From Algoriphagus taiwanensis (GTDB taxonomy: Bacteria; Bacteroidota; Bacteroidia; Cytophagales; Cyclobacteriaceae): 64,000 bases of DNA. Position numbers and translations under genes: made by a program. Shown piece after piece: positions 24,033 to 33,468 of this stretch (position 1 is the stretch's first letter; each line of letters opens with the position of its first letter). The notes beneath the pieces are model-generated. The model was given only the letters and a program-made list of their open reading frames with translations. It was not told the DNA's origin and did no database searches. The stretch spans positions 417,864-481,863 of the forward strand of contig NZ_BTPE01000002.1 of assembly GCF_036245645.1 (NCBI RefSeq). The letters run 5' to 3'.

Positions 24033-24776
24033 TTAATTTCTAGAAATCCAAAACTCAATCGGTTCGCCTGTTTTTACCTGGCTTCCGGAACCGGGAATCT
24101 GCATAAAGACTTTTCCGACAGGAATAGTATCGTTTTGTGCATAATTTTTACTTCCTACCCGCAAGCCAGAGCCTAAAATAAGGAATTCTGCCTCATCTTC
24201 ATCTAAGCCGATCAAATTGGGTACTTGCAGAAATTGATTGCCCATGCCATCACCTACTACTAAGTCGATTTTGGCACCTTTTGGCACTTCAAATCCTTCA
24301 GGGACCTTTACGCCTCGGTAGCGCTGTTCAAGGACCACATTGATTCCAATATCCGGCACATAGATGATTTCACCCCGTTCCAAACCCATATTTGCAAGGA
24401 TTTCTTGGGCGTTTCTCAGTAGCCCATTCACCAGATTGGGCATCTTGAGCATCGGGGCATTCCTGGAGTTGAGGGTGAGATAAACTTTTCTTCCGCTTTT
24501 CACCTGAGAGCTGGACTTTGGTATTTGCTTCAGGACAGCTAAAGCTGGAAATTCGGTGCTGTAAAGTGAATCAGGAGAAACCTCATATTGAAGCCCGGTG
24601 GATTCCAATAATCCTACTGCTTCCTCATAGGTGTATCCTGATAGATCAGGGACAGAAACTGTTTCGCCATGATTGGTATAAACAGGCAGGTAAACTTTCA
24701 AAAAAAGGAATCCAAGAAGGACCGAAAGTCCGATAATTATCGAAAGGTGTAAAAGGATTTTTTTAATTGAATGCAT
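24033..24776 (-). CDS. PASTA-domain membrane protein
   Basis: The 247-residue protein has one N-terminal membrane helix (ILLHLSIIIGLSVLLGFLFL) and three PASTA repeats, each beginning with VPDLSGYTYEEA, MPNLVNGLLRNAQ or VPNLIGLDEDEAEF and ending with a KTG/KSG-type strand. There is no kinase domain, so it is not a PknB-type kinase but a stand-alone PASTA protein. It is anchored in the inner membrane with the repeats outside, where they may bind peptidoglycan or stack as a sensor (family knowledge). The next gene downstream begins about 5 bases after its stop. Confidence 0.88.
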   Translation of the reverse strand: MHSIKKILLHLSIIIGLSVLLGFLFLKVYLPVYTNHGETVSVPDLSGYTYEEAVGLLESTGLQYEVSPDSLYSTEFPALAVLKQIPKSSSQVKSGRKVYLTLNSRNAPMLKMPNLVNGLLRNAQEILANMGLERGEIIYVPDIGINVVLEQRYRGVKVPEGFEVPKGAKIDLVVGDGMGNQFLQVPNLIGLDEDEAEFLILGSGLRVGSKNYAQNDTIPVGKVFMQIPGSGSQVKTGEPIEFWISRN

Positions 24777-24874
24777 CGTGGGGTTTCTGGTGATTTCAAT
24801 TCATTGCAAGATAAGGCGAATATCAAAGAAATTGCCTCATTAGGTTCAATTTGGCTTTTTCAATCGCAAAAAAT

Positions 24875-24901
24875 AAGCCGAAGGTGAATTTCCTTCGGCT
24901 T
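24875..24901 (-). terminator. Rho-independent terminator after the M43 protease gene
   Basis: The ten-base stem AAGCCGAAGG / CCTTCGGCTT has a seven-base loop, with A-rich sequence to its left that becomes a U tract on the minus strand. It lies just after the stop codon at 24908. Confidence 0.8.
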
Positions 24902-24907
24902 TTAACT

Positions 24908-27900
24908 TTAATTAATGACTAACCTTTTGATTTCCTGTAGAGAATCAGAGTTAATTCTAAGGATGTATAAACCTGGCGCAAAAAGCTCTCTGGAGAAAGT
25001 GTAGGTTTGGTTCAGAGTAGCTGGATAGGAAATATCTTGGATCACACTGCCTGTTGCAGAAATTATGGTGATCCTCACAGATTCCCTTCTTGGCAAATTA
25101 AACGCAACATTGAAGTAGTCTGTAGCTGGGTTTGGATAGAGTACACTGCTGCCTTCACCGGGAATCACCGGGTCAGGATTGGCACTTAAGAAGAGTTCCA
25201 TGTTGTCAAGATAGACAGGAGTGTCATTATCACCCTCTACATTCAGGGCAAAAGCTACTCGGACATTGTTTTTGCCGCTACCTGCAAAATCTGTGAGATT
25301 GACATATTTTCTCTGGAAATCACCCGGGGAATTGGGATTCGCAGCACCCACGTCAACTGTAGATAGGTCCGCTCCGCGTTCTTGCCAGACTTGGGAATAA
25401 GTTACCCCTCCATTATCACTTGCAAAGACGCTCAAAGTGGTATTGGGATCGATCTGCCCGGCTGCTAAATCAAAGAACAAACTGGCTTGTTGACTAATAG
25501 AAAGATCAAAGATCGGAGTACCCAACCAATAACTGAGACCTCTACTTCCATTCTCGAGAACTGTCAAATTATTAGAACCTGATCCGCCTGACACGGCACT
25601 GACTCTCCAAGCTGTATTTCCGCTTTCCGGATTAATAGTGACCCAAGGCGACAATTCCGTACTTACATTAAAGTTTTGTCTCCAAGGCACTTCCTGACGG
25701 GCGGAATTATTCTGATTGAACCGCACAAATAGCGGGTAATTCTCAGCATTCTGATCAAAGTTTGGCTCTCTGAGCTGATATTGTAATCTGTTTTGACCCG
25801 GTGTAGAGGAGTTGTTGAGTTCCAGAATAATTTCCTGATCAGGGACAAGCGTGGTACCTGAGGCAATGAAATTCTGTGCTCCTCCTGAATTGGTACTTCT
25901 GCTGAATACAAATCCGGAAACTGGAAGATTACCGGTGTTTTTAACAAGGATTTCCTCGCTTTCAGTTTCTCCGTTATTAATCGGGCTTGGTGAAATCACA
26001 TCAGAAATCTGAACTTCGTATTTGAATTCTTCCTGAGGCAAAATCCGGATATTTCGGATGTAGATATTGTTTCCGAAAGAATTCCTGTTGATAATACCTA
26101 CCCTCACTTTTTCTAAATCTCTGTATTTGGCAAGATTTACAACCTCCGTTCGGAAACTATTTGAAGAAGTAGGAGTGAATTCGTCCAAAGTAGGCGTTGA
26201 GGTCTGAAGCCTTATTCCTGATTTTCTGTAATTGGAATTGACAAAGTCATAGTTGTCTCCGCAATCCGATGAAATGGCCACAATCAGTTCATCCTGAAAT
26301 CCTGCCTGATTGTAAGGTGCATGGGCGACTTCAAACACCAATTGTGCATTGGGGTATTTTCTCAAATCGATGGTAGGAGAAGTAAAAAAGTCCAACTGAC
26401 CAGTCGCATCATATTCATAATTTCTGACGAAAAGGACTTCTTCAGTTGATCCGGAGAGCGTCACATTAATTTTAGTCCAAGTAAAGGACTCATCAGGGTT
26501 GGTTACAATCCAATCTCCCGGGAAGGAGGAGATGTTGAAGGCGTAGGGAAGATCAATCTCACCTTGAATCACAGGATTGCTGCTAGCTGTATTATTAGAA
26601 GGATTTCCGTCTTGCTGACCATTTACTTGCTTGATTTCAAACTCAAACAAATTTGTCCCTGAAGCTGGTACAGAGATGGAATTGAACGAAACAATAGCGG
26701 TTTCACTGGTTTGAAGATTGAGTGAAAAAACTCTGCTTTCTAAAAGAGTACCGTTTCTTTTTACTTCAATTCTTGCCGAAGTGATCGGATTTTGACCTGC
26801 ATTGGCGATTTCCAATCTTGGCTCCACATTCAAATCACAGATGGCTACATTTGGCTCGATCACTTTCAGAATAGCCAAATCCAAAGAAGCGAGTTCCGGT
26901 TCTATAGTGGCTCTGTTGTTAACTAGAGTTACTCTTCGAGGACTGTTTGCCAGTACTACATTGAATCGCTCTACCTGACCTAAGGTAAATAGGTTCATAC
27001 AGGCATCAGGCGTATAGTCCATGTAGTTTTGGATCATGTCATTGGTTCCACAGGAAATCCGGCTGGGATTATCATTGCATATGTTGTTTGAGTTGTCTTG
27101 CTCAGGTGTATCAGATACAAAATCATCCACTCCACAGCCTCCATCGCCCCAAATATGCCTTAGGCCGAAATAATGCCCCACTTCATGAGTGGCGGTTCGA
27201 CCTCTGGAAAAAGAAATGGCACTTCCTCCGATTCCAAAAAACCGATAATCTATGGTAACTCCATCAGTCAGTGCGGAGGTTGGCGGAAAGTTAAGACCAG
27301 GAAGGTCAGAAATGGGAAAAGAGGCATAGCCGATAAAAGGAGATACCAAGGGCACCACCCATATATTCATGTATTCTTCAGGATTCCACTGACTAAGCTG
27401 ACCGATGAGTGTGGCATCGTTGGGATTGTAGGTTGATTGAGGGCCTTGCAATCGGACGATTCCGGTGGTTGGCAATCCATTTGGGTCCTGCTTGGCCAGT
27501 ACAAACTCAATTTTGGAATCAGCTGCAACCGGCCTGAATTCTAAAGGAGTTCTATTGGCATCTGCATTTAAACGTCTGAAGTCCTCATTTAGAATTCGGA
27601 TCTGCTCGAATATCTGCTCATCGGGTATGTTTGTCCCGTCTCCTATTTCCGTTCCGTTATGAATTACATGGACCACCACAGGGATGGTTCTGATCTCTTC
27701 CTGAATTCTAAATACCTGAGGTGTATTCCTTCTTTCAGTAATTTTCTGCTCAAACCATTGCTCCAAAAATTCTTTGCTTCCGAAATAGCCCATGTCCTTT
27801 TCCAATTGCCTTTCCAGGATGCCATGGCCGCATTTTTCTGAATGGGTATGTGCTTGGGCGTTTGAGGTAGGAAAAGAATCGATAGCCTTGAGCTCAAATT

Positions 27901-27982
27901 TTTGGCTAAAGGAGGAATTGGCCATCAAAAAACCAAAAAGGAAAAATGATGCAATGCGCAGAAGCTGAAAGCCTTTTTTCAT
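24908..27982 (-). CDS. Secreted M43-type (pappalysin-like) zinc metalloprotease with T9SS signal
   Basis: The 1024-residue protein has a signal peptide (ending near SSFSQ). Its catalytic domain carries the extended zinc motif HEVGHYFGLRH around residues 266-276, with the Met-turn sequence MIQNYMDYTPDACMN about 60 residues later, as in M43 metzincins. A long beta-rich region with CARDB-like and jelly-roll-like strands follows. The end is a type-A sorting domain (YPNPATDYFNVAF, FAPGLYILRI). Such enzymes are secreted by the T9SS to degrade external protein. It lies 15 bases after the nfu gene. Confidence 0.92.
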   Translation of the reverse strand: MKKGFQLLRIASFFLFGFLMANSSFSQKFELKAIDSFPTSNAQAHTHSEKCGHGILERQLEKDMGYFGSKEFLEQWFEQKITERRNTPQVFRIQEEIRTIPVVVHVIHNGTEIGDGTNIPDEQIFEQIRILNEDFRRLNADANRTPLEFRPVAADSKIEFVLAKQDPNGLPTTGIVRLQGPQSTYNPNDATLIGQLSQWNPEEYMNIWVVPLVSPFIGYASFPISDLPGLNFPPTSALTDGVTIDYRFFGIGGSAISFSRGRTATHEVGHYFGLRHIWGDGGCGVDDFVSDTPEQDNSNNICNDNPSRISCGTNDMIQNYMDYTPDACMNLFTLGQVERFNVVLANSPRRVTLVNNRATIEPELASLDLAILKVIEPNVAICDLNVEPRLEIANAGQNPITSARIEVKRNGTLLESRVFSLNLQTSETAIVSFNSISVPASGTNLFEFEIKQVNGQQDGNPSNNTASSNPVIQGEIDLPYAFNISSFPGDWIVTNPDESFTWTKINVTLSGSTEEVLFVRNYEYDATGQLDFFTSPTIDLRKYPNAQLVFEVAHAPYNQAGFQDELIVAISSDCGDNYDFVNSNYRKSGIRLQTSTPTLDEFTPTSSNSFRTEVVNLAKYRDLEKVRVGIINRNSFGNNIYIRNIRILPQEEFKYEVQISDVISPSPINNGETESEEILVKNTGNLPVSGFVFSRSTNSGGAQNFIASGTTLVPDQEIILELNNSSTPGQNRLQYQLREPNFDQNAENYPLFVRFNQNNSARQEVPWRQNFNVSTELSPWVTINPESGNTAWRVSAVSGGSGSNNLTVLENGSRGLSYWLGTPIFDLSISQQASLFFDLAAGQIDPNTTLSVFASDNGGVTYSQVWQERGADLSTVDVGAANPNSPGDFQRKYVNLTDFAGSGKNNVRVAFALNVEGDNDTPVYLDNMELFLSANPDPVIPGEGSSVLYPNPATDYFNVAFNLPRRESVRITIISATGSVIQDISYPATLNQTYTFSRELFAPGLYILRINSDSLQEIKRLVIN

Positions 27983-27996
27983 TCAGAATATTTTAA

Positions 27997-28245
27997 TCAG
28001 GCAATGGTAAGGTTGACAGCTTCTACCCGTGTGATTTCAGGAATAGCTCTTTTTATGGCTTCTTCCACTCCAGCTTTCAGCGTCATGGAAGACATCGGAC
28101 AAGAACCACAGTTCCCGGTCATTTCGATTTTCAAAACCAGATCATCTGTCAGCTCCACTATTCTTACATTACCGCCATCTGCCTCCAGATAAGGTCTGAT
28201 TGTATCCAAGGCAAATTCTATTTTTTCTCTAAGTCCGGTTTCCAT
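27997..28245 (-). CDS. NifU-type (Nfu) iron-sulfur carrier
   Basis: The 82-residue protein is a single Nfu domain. It begins RPYLEADGGNVRIVELTDD, the family start, and has the metal-binding CxxC in GNCGSCPMSSMTLKAGVEEAIK. Nfu proteins hold and pass [4Fe-4S] clusters to client enzymes. It is in a unit with the Mrp-type ATPase gene, whose stop lies 6 bases upstream, fitting a shared role in iron-sulfur cluster delivery. Confidence 0.93.
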   Translation of the reverse strand: METGLREKIEFALDTIRPYLEADGGNVRIVELTDDLVLKIEMTGNCGSCPMSSMTLKAGVEEAIKRAIPEITRVEAVNLTIA

Positions 28246-28251
28246 TTATTG

Positions 28252-29346
28252 TTATGCTTTTACTTCTACTACGGATGTTTTTTCAATTGACGCATTACGG
28301 ATGGCAATTTGTCTTGCAACGGACTCTGCCAATTCCATATATGCAGTTTGAGTGGGGCCTTTTTTCAATACGGCCGGGTATCCCGTATCTCCACTCTCCC
28401 GAATACTCTGTACAATAGGTATTTCACCTAAAAACGGAGCGTTGTATTTTTCGGCTAGCTTTTTTCCTCCTTCTTTGCCAAACAGATAGTATTTATTGTC
28501 TGGCAATTCTTCCGGCGTAAAATAAGCCATATTTTCAATAACACCTAAAACGGGAACATTAATTTGAGGCTGCTTGAACATCGAAATTCCCTTATTGGCA
28601 TCAGCTAGAGCGACTTTCTGTGGGGTAGTGACAATCACTGCTCCGGTGACGGGTACAGTTTGTACCATGGTGAGATGAATATCCGAGGTCCCGGGAGGAA
28701 GATCAATCAATAAATAATCCAGTGCACCCCATTCCACATCGGAAATAAACTGCCTCAAAGCAGAACTTGCCATTGGGCCTCTCCATACTACAGCACTGTC
28801 GGTAGGAGTCAGAAATCCAATAGACATCAGCTTCACTCCATATTGGCTGATCGGTACGATGATATTTTTATCTCCGACTTTTTTCACTGAGGGTTGTTCG
28901 CCCTCAACATTGAACATCGTAGGGACAGATGGTCCGGATATATCTGCGTCGATGAGACCAACTTTGGCACCGGTTTGGGCAAGGGCTACAGCCAAGTTGA
29001 CTGCCGTGGTGGATTTACCCACACCTCCTTTTCCTGAAGCTACAGCGATGATGTTTTTTACTTGAGGTAAAATAGGAGTGGCATCTCTCACGGTGGTAAC
29101 TTGGGAGGTCATAAAGAGATCCCATTCCCAATCCTTTCCAAAATCCTCTTCCAGTGCTTCAATGCAGTTGTTTTTGATGACTTCTTTAAGAGGACAGGCA
29201 GGGGTAGTCAATACTACGTGAAAGCTTACTTTCTTTCCTTCGATATGGATCTTTTGAATCATTCCCAAGGAGACCAAATCTCTTTTCAGATCCGGATCTT
29301 CTACCCTTGAGAGCGTTTTCTTTATTGCGTCTTCGGTCAATTGCAT
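28252..29346 (-). CDS. Mrp/NBP35-family iron-sulfur carrier ATPase
   Basis: The ATG at 29346 gives 364 residues; a 25-residue extension upstream lacks family character. The N-terminal DUF59 (MIP18-like) domain (residues 1-90) is followed by a ParA-like ATPase with the deviant Walker A ASGKGGVGKSTTAVNLA and the segment LLIDLPPGTSDIHLT. These proteins bind a [4Fe-4S] cluster at a dimer interface and pass it on. A CxxC pair in the C-terminal part is not visible, as is common in DUF59-type Mrp proteins of this phylum. It precedes nfu by 6 bases on the same strand. Confidence 0.92.
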   Translation of the reverse strand: MQLTEDAIKKTLSRVEDPDLKRDLVSLGMIQKIHIEGKKVSFHVVLTTPACPLKEVIKNNCIEALEEDFGKDWEWDLFMTSQVTTVRDATPILPQVKNIIAVASGKGGVGKSTTAVNLAVALAQTGAKVGLIDADISGPSVPTMFNVEGEQPSVKKVGDKNIIVPISQYGVKLMSIGFLTPTDSAVVWRGPMASSALRQFISDVEWGALDYLLIDLPPGTSDIHLTMVQTVPVTGAVIVTTPQKVALADANKGISMFKQPQINVPVLGVIENMAYFTPEELPDNKYYLFGKEGGKKLAEKYNAPFLGEIPIVQSIRESGDTGYPAVLKKGPTQTAYMELAESVARQIAIRNASIEKTSVVEVKA

Positions 29347-29503
29347 GTAATAGTCAAATTGGTGCCGCAAGGTAAAGCAAGAAAGCCGCTTTGAAAAACC
29401 TGGGCAAACATTACCTGACAAACTACCTAAGGCGAGGAATAGTTCTTAAATTTCACCGCTGAATGTCTTGCATTCCTTTAAATTTATAGAATCCCCCTTT
29501 TTC

Positions 29504-31444
29504 ATGATCAGCAAACACACCACAGATTTAGTCAAAGACCGCGTCGATATCGAAGAAGTGGTGGGAGATTATGTGCAGCTGAAAAAGAAAGGGCAGAATC
29601 TTTGGGCTTGCTGTCCTTTTCATGGAGAAAAGACCCCTTCTTTTTCTATTTCACCCGCCAAGCAGATTTATAAATGCTTTGGATGTGGAAAAGCCGGGGA
29701 TCCAATCCAATTTGTCATGGATATCGAGGGCATTGGATTTCAGGAGGCGATCCGGCATTTGGCAGGAAAGTATGGGGTTGCCGTTGAGGAAGATGAGAAG
29801 CTGACTCCTGAGCAAAACCAAGAGCATACCGAGAGAGAAAGTCTCCTGATTGCCATGAATTTTGCGAAGGACTTTTTTGTCAAAAACCTCCAATCTGAAG
29901 AAGGAAGGTCTATCGGACTCAGCTACTTCAAAGAGAGAGGTTTTACACCTCAGATCATCGAAAAATTTGATCTGGGTTACGCATTAAATGGTTGGGATCA
30001 TTTGCTCAGTGAGGCAAAAAAGGCTGGTTTTCAGGAAGAAATTCTGCTTAAAGCTGGATTGATTTTGCAAAAGGAAGGCGATCCGAGCCGGCTTTATGAC
30101 CGCTTCAGAGGACGTGTGACCTTTACGATTCACAACATCAGCGGAAAGCCTATCGCTTTTGGTGCAAGGATTCTCACCAAAGACAAAAACCAACCCAAAT
30201 ACATCAACTCCCCGGAGACCCCTGTTTATCACAAAAGCGATGTGCTTTATGGGATTTTTCAGGCCAAAAAAGCGATTCGAGACCAGGACAATTGCTACTT
30301 GGTCGAAGGCTACACCGATGTCATCTCCATGCACCTTTCGGGTATTGAGAATGTGGTCGCTTCCTCGGGGACCTCTCTTACTGACGGTCAGATCAAGCTC
30401 ATTCGTCGGTTTACGAGTCATGTTACGGTGCTTTATGATGGAGATGCGGCAGGCATTAAGGCTTCCCTTCGAGGCATTGATTTATTGCTTGAGGGTGGGT
30501 TGAATGTCAAAGCTGTTGTTTTTCCGGAAGGAGAGGACCCGGACAGTTACTCCCGGAAAGTGGGCTCTCAGCAGTTTCAGGACTATTTGAAGGAGAATAG
30601 CAGGGACTTTATCGGATTCAAAATAGGGCTCTACAAGGATGAAATTGCCAAAGACCCGATTCGCAAAGCAGAAGTGATCCGCGAGGTTGTTCAGAGTATT
30701 GGTAAGATCCCGGACCCCATCATCCGGTCGGTTTATGCCAAAGAAGCGTCTGGACTTTTGCAAATTGATGAAGAGATCATTTTTGCCGAGCTCAACAAAT
30801 CTTTAATCAAGCATCAAAAAGAACTCTACCAAAAGACCAAAGAGGAAAAAGAGGCTGAGGAAAAATTGGAAGAGCTGATTCCTACCAAGGAACAGGCGCT
30901 TTCTGTGGATGATTTGCTCAGCCTACAGGAGCGAGAGACGATTCGTTTGTTGCTTTTTTATGGAGTAGAAAAACTCGGAGACGAGGAAGGAACCAACCTT
31001 TCCGCCTACTTGCTTTCGGAGACAGAAGGGATTGATTTTCAAACTCCTCTCTACCAAAAAATTCTGGCTGAATTCCGAAAAACCTTAGCAAAGCAACAAG
31101 TGCCGGGGATCGAGTTTTTTACCAGTCATCCCGATGAGGAGATGAAAAAGGAAGTCATAGACCTGATTACCCCTCGGCATGAAATCAGCACCCACTGGCA
31201 CGAGCGATTTCAGATATTTATCACTACGGAATCTGATGATTTGGCCTCTACCGCCTTCAAAAATGTGCTCAGGCTCAAAAGAAGACTGGTGAAAAAAATG
31301 CTGGAAGAAGCTAAATCCAAAATCAAAGAAGGTGAGGAATCCGGTGTGGAAATAGAAAAGATCCAGGAATTGCTTCAGGTTTTCATGGAGTTGAAAAAGG
31401 TTCAGTTTGAAATTGACCGGGAATTGGGGATAGTCATTGGCTAA
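29504..31444 (+). CDS. dnaG: DNA primase
   Basis: DnaG makes RNA primers for DNA replication. The ATG at 29504 gives 646 residues starting MISKHTTDLVKDRVDIEEVV. The order is a CHC2 zinc finger (CCPFHGEKTPSFSIS, then YKCFGCGKAGD), the catalytic core with FGARI, a Toprim domain with VEGYTDVISMHLSG and LYDGDAAGIKAS, and a C-terminal helicase-binding helical region. An in-frame ATG 36 bases upstream would add a nonconserved extension. It is the first plus-strand gene after a block of minus-strand genes. The DnaB-binding C-terminus is long and charged, as in other Bacteroidota. Confidence 0.96.
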   Translation: MISKHTTDLVKDRVDIEEVVGDYVQLKKKGQNLWACCPFHGEKTPSFSISPAKQIYKCFGCGKAGDPIQFVMDIEGIGFQEAIRHLAGKYGVAVEEDEKLTPEQNQEHTERESLLIAMNFAKDFFVKNLQSEEGRSIGLSYFKERGFTPQIIEKFDLGYALNGWDHLLSEAKKAGFQEEILLKAGLILQKEGDPSRLYDRFRGRVTFTIHNISGKPIAFGARILTKDKNQPKYINSPETPVYHKSDVLYGIFQAKKAIRDQDNCYLVEGYTDVISMHLSGIENVVASSGTSLTDGQIKLIRRFTSHVTVLYDGDAAGIKASLRGIDLLLEGGLNVKAVVFPEGEDPDSYSRKVGSQQFQDYLKENSRDFIGFKIGLYKDEIAKDPIRKAEVIREVVQSIGKIPDPIIRSVYAKEASGLLQIDEEIIFAELNKSLIKHQKELYQKTKEEKEAEEKLEELIPTKEQALSVDDLLSLQERETIRLLLFYGVEKLGDEEGTNLSAYLLSETEGIDFQTPLYQKILAEFRKTLAKQQVPGIEFFTSHPDEEMKKEVIDLITPRHEISTHWHERFQIFITTESDDLASTAFKNVLRLKRRLVKKMLEEAKSKIKEGEESGVEIEKIQELLQVFMELKKVQFEIDRELGIVIG

Positions 31445-31525
31445 ACCAAACTTTCTTTGGTTAGCTTCGGTTTTAAGGACGAAAAGGCTTTACCTTTGAC
31501 TATTCAAAATTTAATCCAATACCCA

Positions 31526-32737
31526 GTGGAAAACTTCCAACTAGACCCCATAGAAGACGCAATCGAAGCCATCAAAAACGGGGAGGTAATCATTGTAGTG
31601 GATGATGAAGATCGGGAAAATGAAGGCGATTTCGTCTGCGCTGCCGAGAAAGTCACCCCTGAAATCATCAATTTCATGGCTACCCATGGCCGTGGTTTGA
31701 TTTGTGCCCCTCTGATTGAAGACCGATGTGAGCAATTGGGGCTGGAATTGATGGTTGGAAATAACACTGCGGCTTTTGAGACTCCATTTACTGTATCAGT
31801 GGATTTGATTGGGCACGGTTGTACCACAGGAATTTCCGCTTCTGATCGTTCTAAGACAATCCGCGCCTTGATCGACAATTCTATCCACCCGAGTGAATTG
31901 GGTAAGCCGGGACATATTTTTCCCCTGAAGGCAAAAAGAGGAGGAGTACTCCGGCGAGCTGGACATACCGAAGCAGCTATTGATTTGGCTCGCTTGGCGG
32001 GATGTGCTCCAGCAGGAGTTTTGGTAGAGATCATGAACGAAGATGGATCCATGGCTAGACTTCCTGATTTGATCGAAGTGGCCAAGCGATTCAATCTTAA
32101 ATTGGTTTCCATCAAGGACCTGATTGCCTATCGCCTAAAGCATGAGTCGCTGATCAAGCGCGAAATCGGTGTAGAAATGCCTACCGCTTGGGGAAATTTT
32201 GATTTGATTGCCTTCAAGCAAACCAATACGGATGAGATCCATATGGCTCTGATCAAGGGCACTTGGGAAAAGGATGAGCCGGTCTTAGTTAGAGTGCATT
32301 CTTCCTGTGCCACAGGAGATATATTTGGCTCTTGCCGATGTGATTGTGGTCCACAACTCCATGCAGCGATGAAGCAAGTGGAAGAAGAGGGCAAAGGAGT
32401 GGTTCTTTATATGAATCAGGAGGGAAGAGGCATCGGTTTGATCAACAAGCTGAAAGCCTATAAGCTTCAAGAGCAAGGCATGGATACCGTGCAGGCCAAC
32501 TTAGCCCTTGGTTTCCCTATGGATAGCAGAGATTATGGAGTTGGAGCTCAGATCTTGAGAGACTTGGGAATCAGTAAGATTCGACTCATTTCCAACAACC
32601 CACAAAAAAGGGTGGGATTGATTGGGTATGGATTGGAAATCGTGGAGCAGGTTCCAATTGAAATCAAGCCCAATCCTCACAATGAAAAGTATTTGAAAAC
32701 AAAAAGAGATAAATTAGGGCATAACATCCTAAAATGA
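31526..32737 (+). CDS. ribBA: Bifunctional riboflavin enzyme (DHBP synthase / GTP cyclohydrolase II)
   Basis: The protein makes both riboflavin precursors. Starting at GTG 31526 it has 403 residues, the usual length; TTG codons at 31457 and 31496 are in frame, but no ATG is available. The first half has the DHBP synthase signature DDEDRENEGDF and HTEAAIDLARLAG. The second has the GTP cyclohydrolase II zinc site CATGDIFGSCRCDCGPQL and the EGRGIGLINKLKAYKLQ segment. The missing ATG near the family start is unusual and makes the start uncertain. It lies about 80 bases after dnaG on the same strand. Confidence 0.93.
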   Translation: MENFQLDPIEDAIEAIKNGEVIIVVDDEDRENEGDFVCAAEKVTPEIINFMATHGRGLICAPLIEDRCEQLGLELMVGNNTAAFETPFTVSVDLIGHGCTTGISASDRSKTIRALIDNSIHPSELGKPGHIFPLKAKRGGVLRRAGHTEAAIDLARLAGCAPAGVLVEIMNEDGSMARLPDLIEVAKRFNLKLVSIKDLIAYRLKHESLIKREIGVEMPTAWGNFDLIAFKQTNTDEIHMALIKGTWEKDEPVLVRVHSSCATGDIFGSCRCDCGPQLHAAMKQVEEEGKGVVLYMNQEGRGIGLINKLKAYKLQEQGMDTVQANLALGFPMDSRDYGVGAQILRDLGISKIRLISNNPQKRVGLIGYGLEIVEQVPIEIKPNPHNEKYLKTKRDKLGHNILK

Positions 32738-32816
32738 AGTAACGGAGGCTCTCTTAAATTCGTCAAAGAAACAGACTGGGAAACTTGATTCCTTTTTGAC
32801 ACGTTTACCCTTACAA

Positions 32817-33464
32817 ATGAATAATAGTATGAAAAAGGCACTTACAGGATTATTGCTTTTGTTCATCATATCCGGTGAAGCGATCTCTCAAAATCAATTT
32901 CCGTCTCAAATATGGCATAAGGGAAACATTTTTTTAGCTGACGGACAAGGTTATTCAGGTTTGATCAAATATGACTTGGATAACAACGTGGTACAATTAC
33001 AAACCGATGCGGTAAGTACTTTCACAGCTTCCAATGTTTCCAATTTTGAAATTTATGATGAGGTATATGGGGGAATCAGAAAGTTTTACAGCCTGCCCTA
33101 TGCCTTAAATGGGGAATACGAAACGCCAATTTTCTTTGAGTTGCTAACGCAGGGAGACAACATCGCCTTACTCTGCAGAGAATACATTGCCACCGATAAT
33201 CGCGGGATGAACAATTGGGGCCCTATGACCATGAACCCTTTTTGGGGACCTCCTATGATGACCGGTTACCGATTGGCTTTCAATTACTATTTTTTGAAAA
33301 ATGGTCAAATCCAACGCTACAGTCTGAAAAAGAAGGATTTATTTACCATGCTACCTGGCTATGATGATGAAATCAATCTTTTCATGCGAAAAAACAGACT
33401 AGAGCATGACAAGCGCGGAGATTTGCTTAGAATTACCGCCTATTACAACGAATTGCAGAATTAA
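32817..33464 (+). CDS. Secreted protein of unknown function
   Basis: The ATG at 32817 (or 32829) gives about 215 residues with a signal peptide (KKALTGLLLLFIISGEAISQ). The mature protein has repeated aromatic strands and a Met-, Pro- and Trp-rich stretch (RGMNNWGPMTMNPFWGPPMM) that is compositionally odd. I do not recognise a family. It precedes surE by 4 bases, suggesting a joint transcript. The location is presumably periplasmic or surface. Confidence 0.7.
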   Translation: MNNSMKKALTGLLLLFIISGEAISQNQFPSQIWHKGNIFLADGQGYSGLIKYDLDNNVVQLQTDAVSTFTASNVSNFEIYDEVYGGIRKFYSLPYALNGEYETPIFFELLTQGDNIALLCREYIATDNRGMNNWGPMTMNPFWGPPMMTGYRLAFNYYFLKNGQIQRYSLKKKDLFTMLPGYDDEINLFMRKNRLEHDKRGDLLRITAYYNELQN

Positions 33465-33468
33465 ACTC

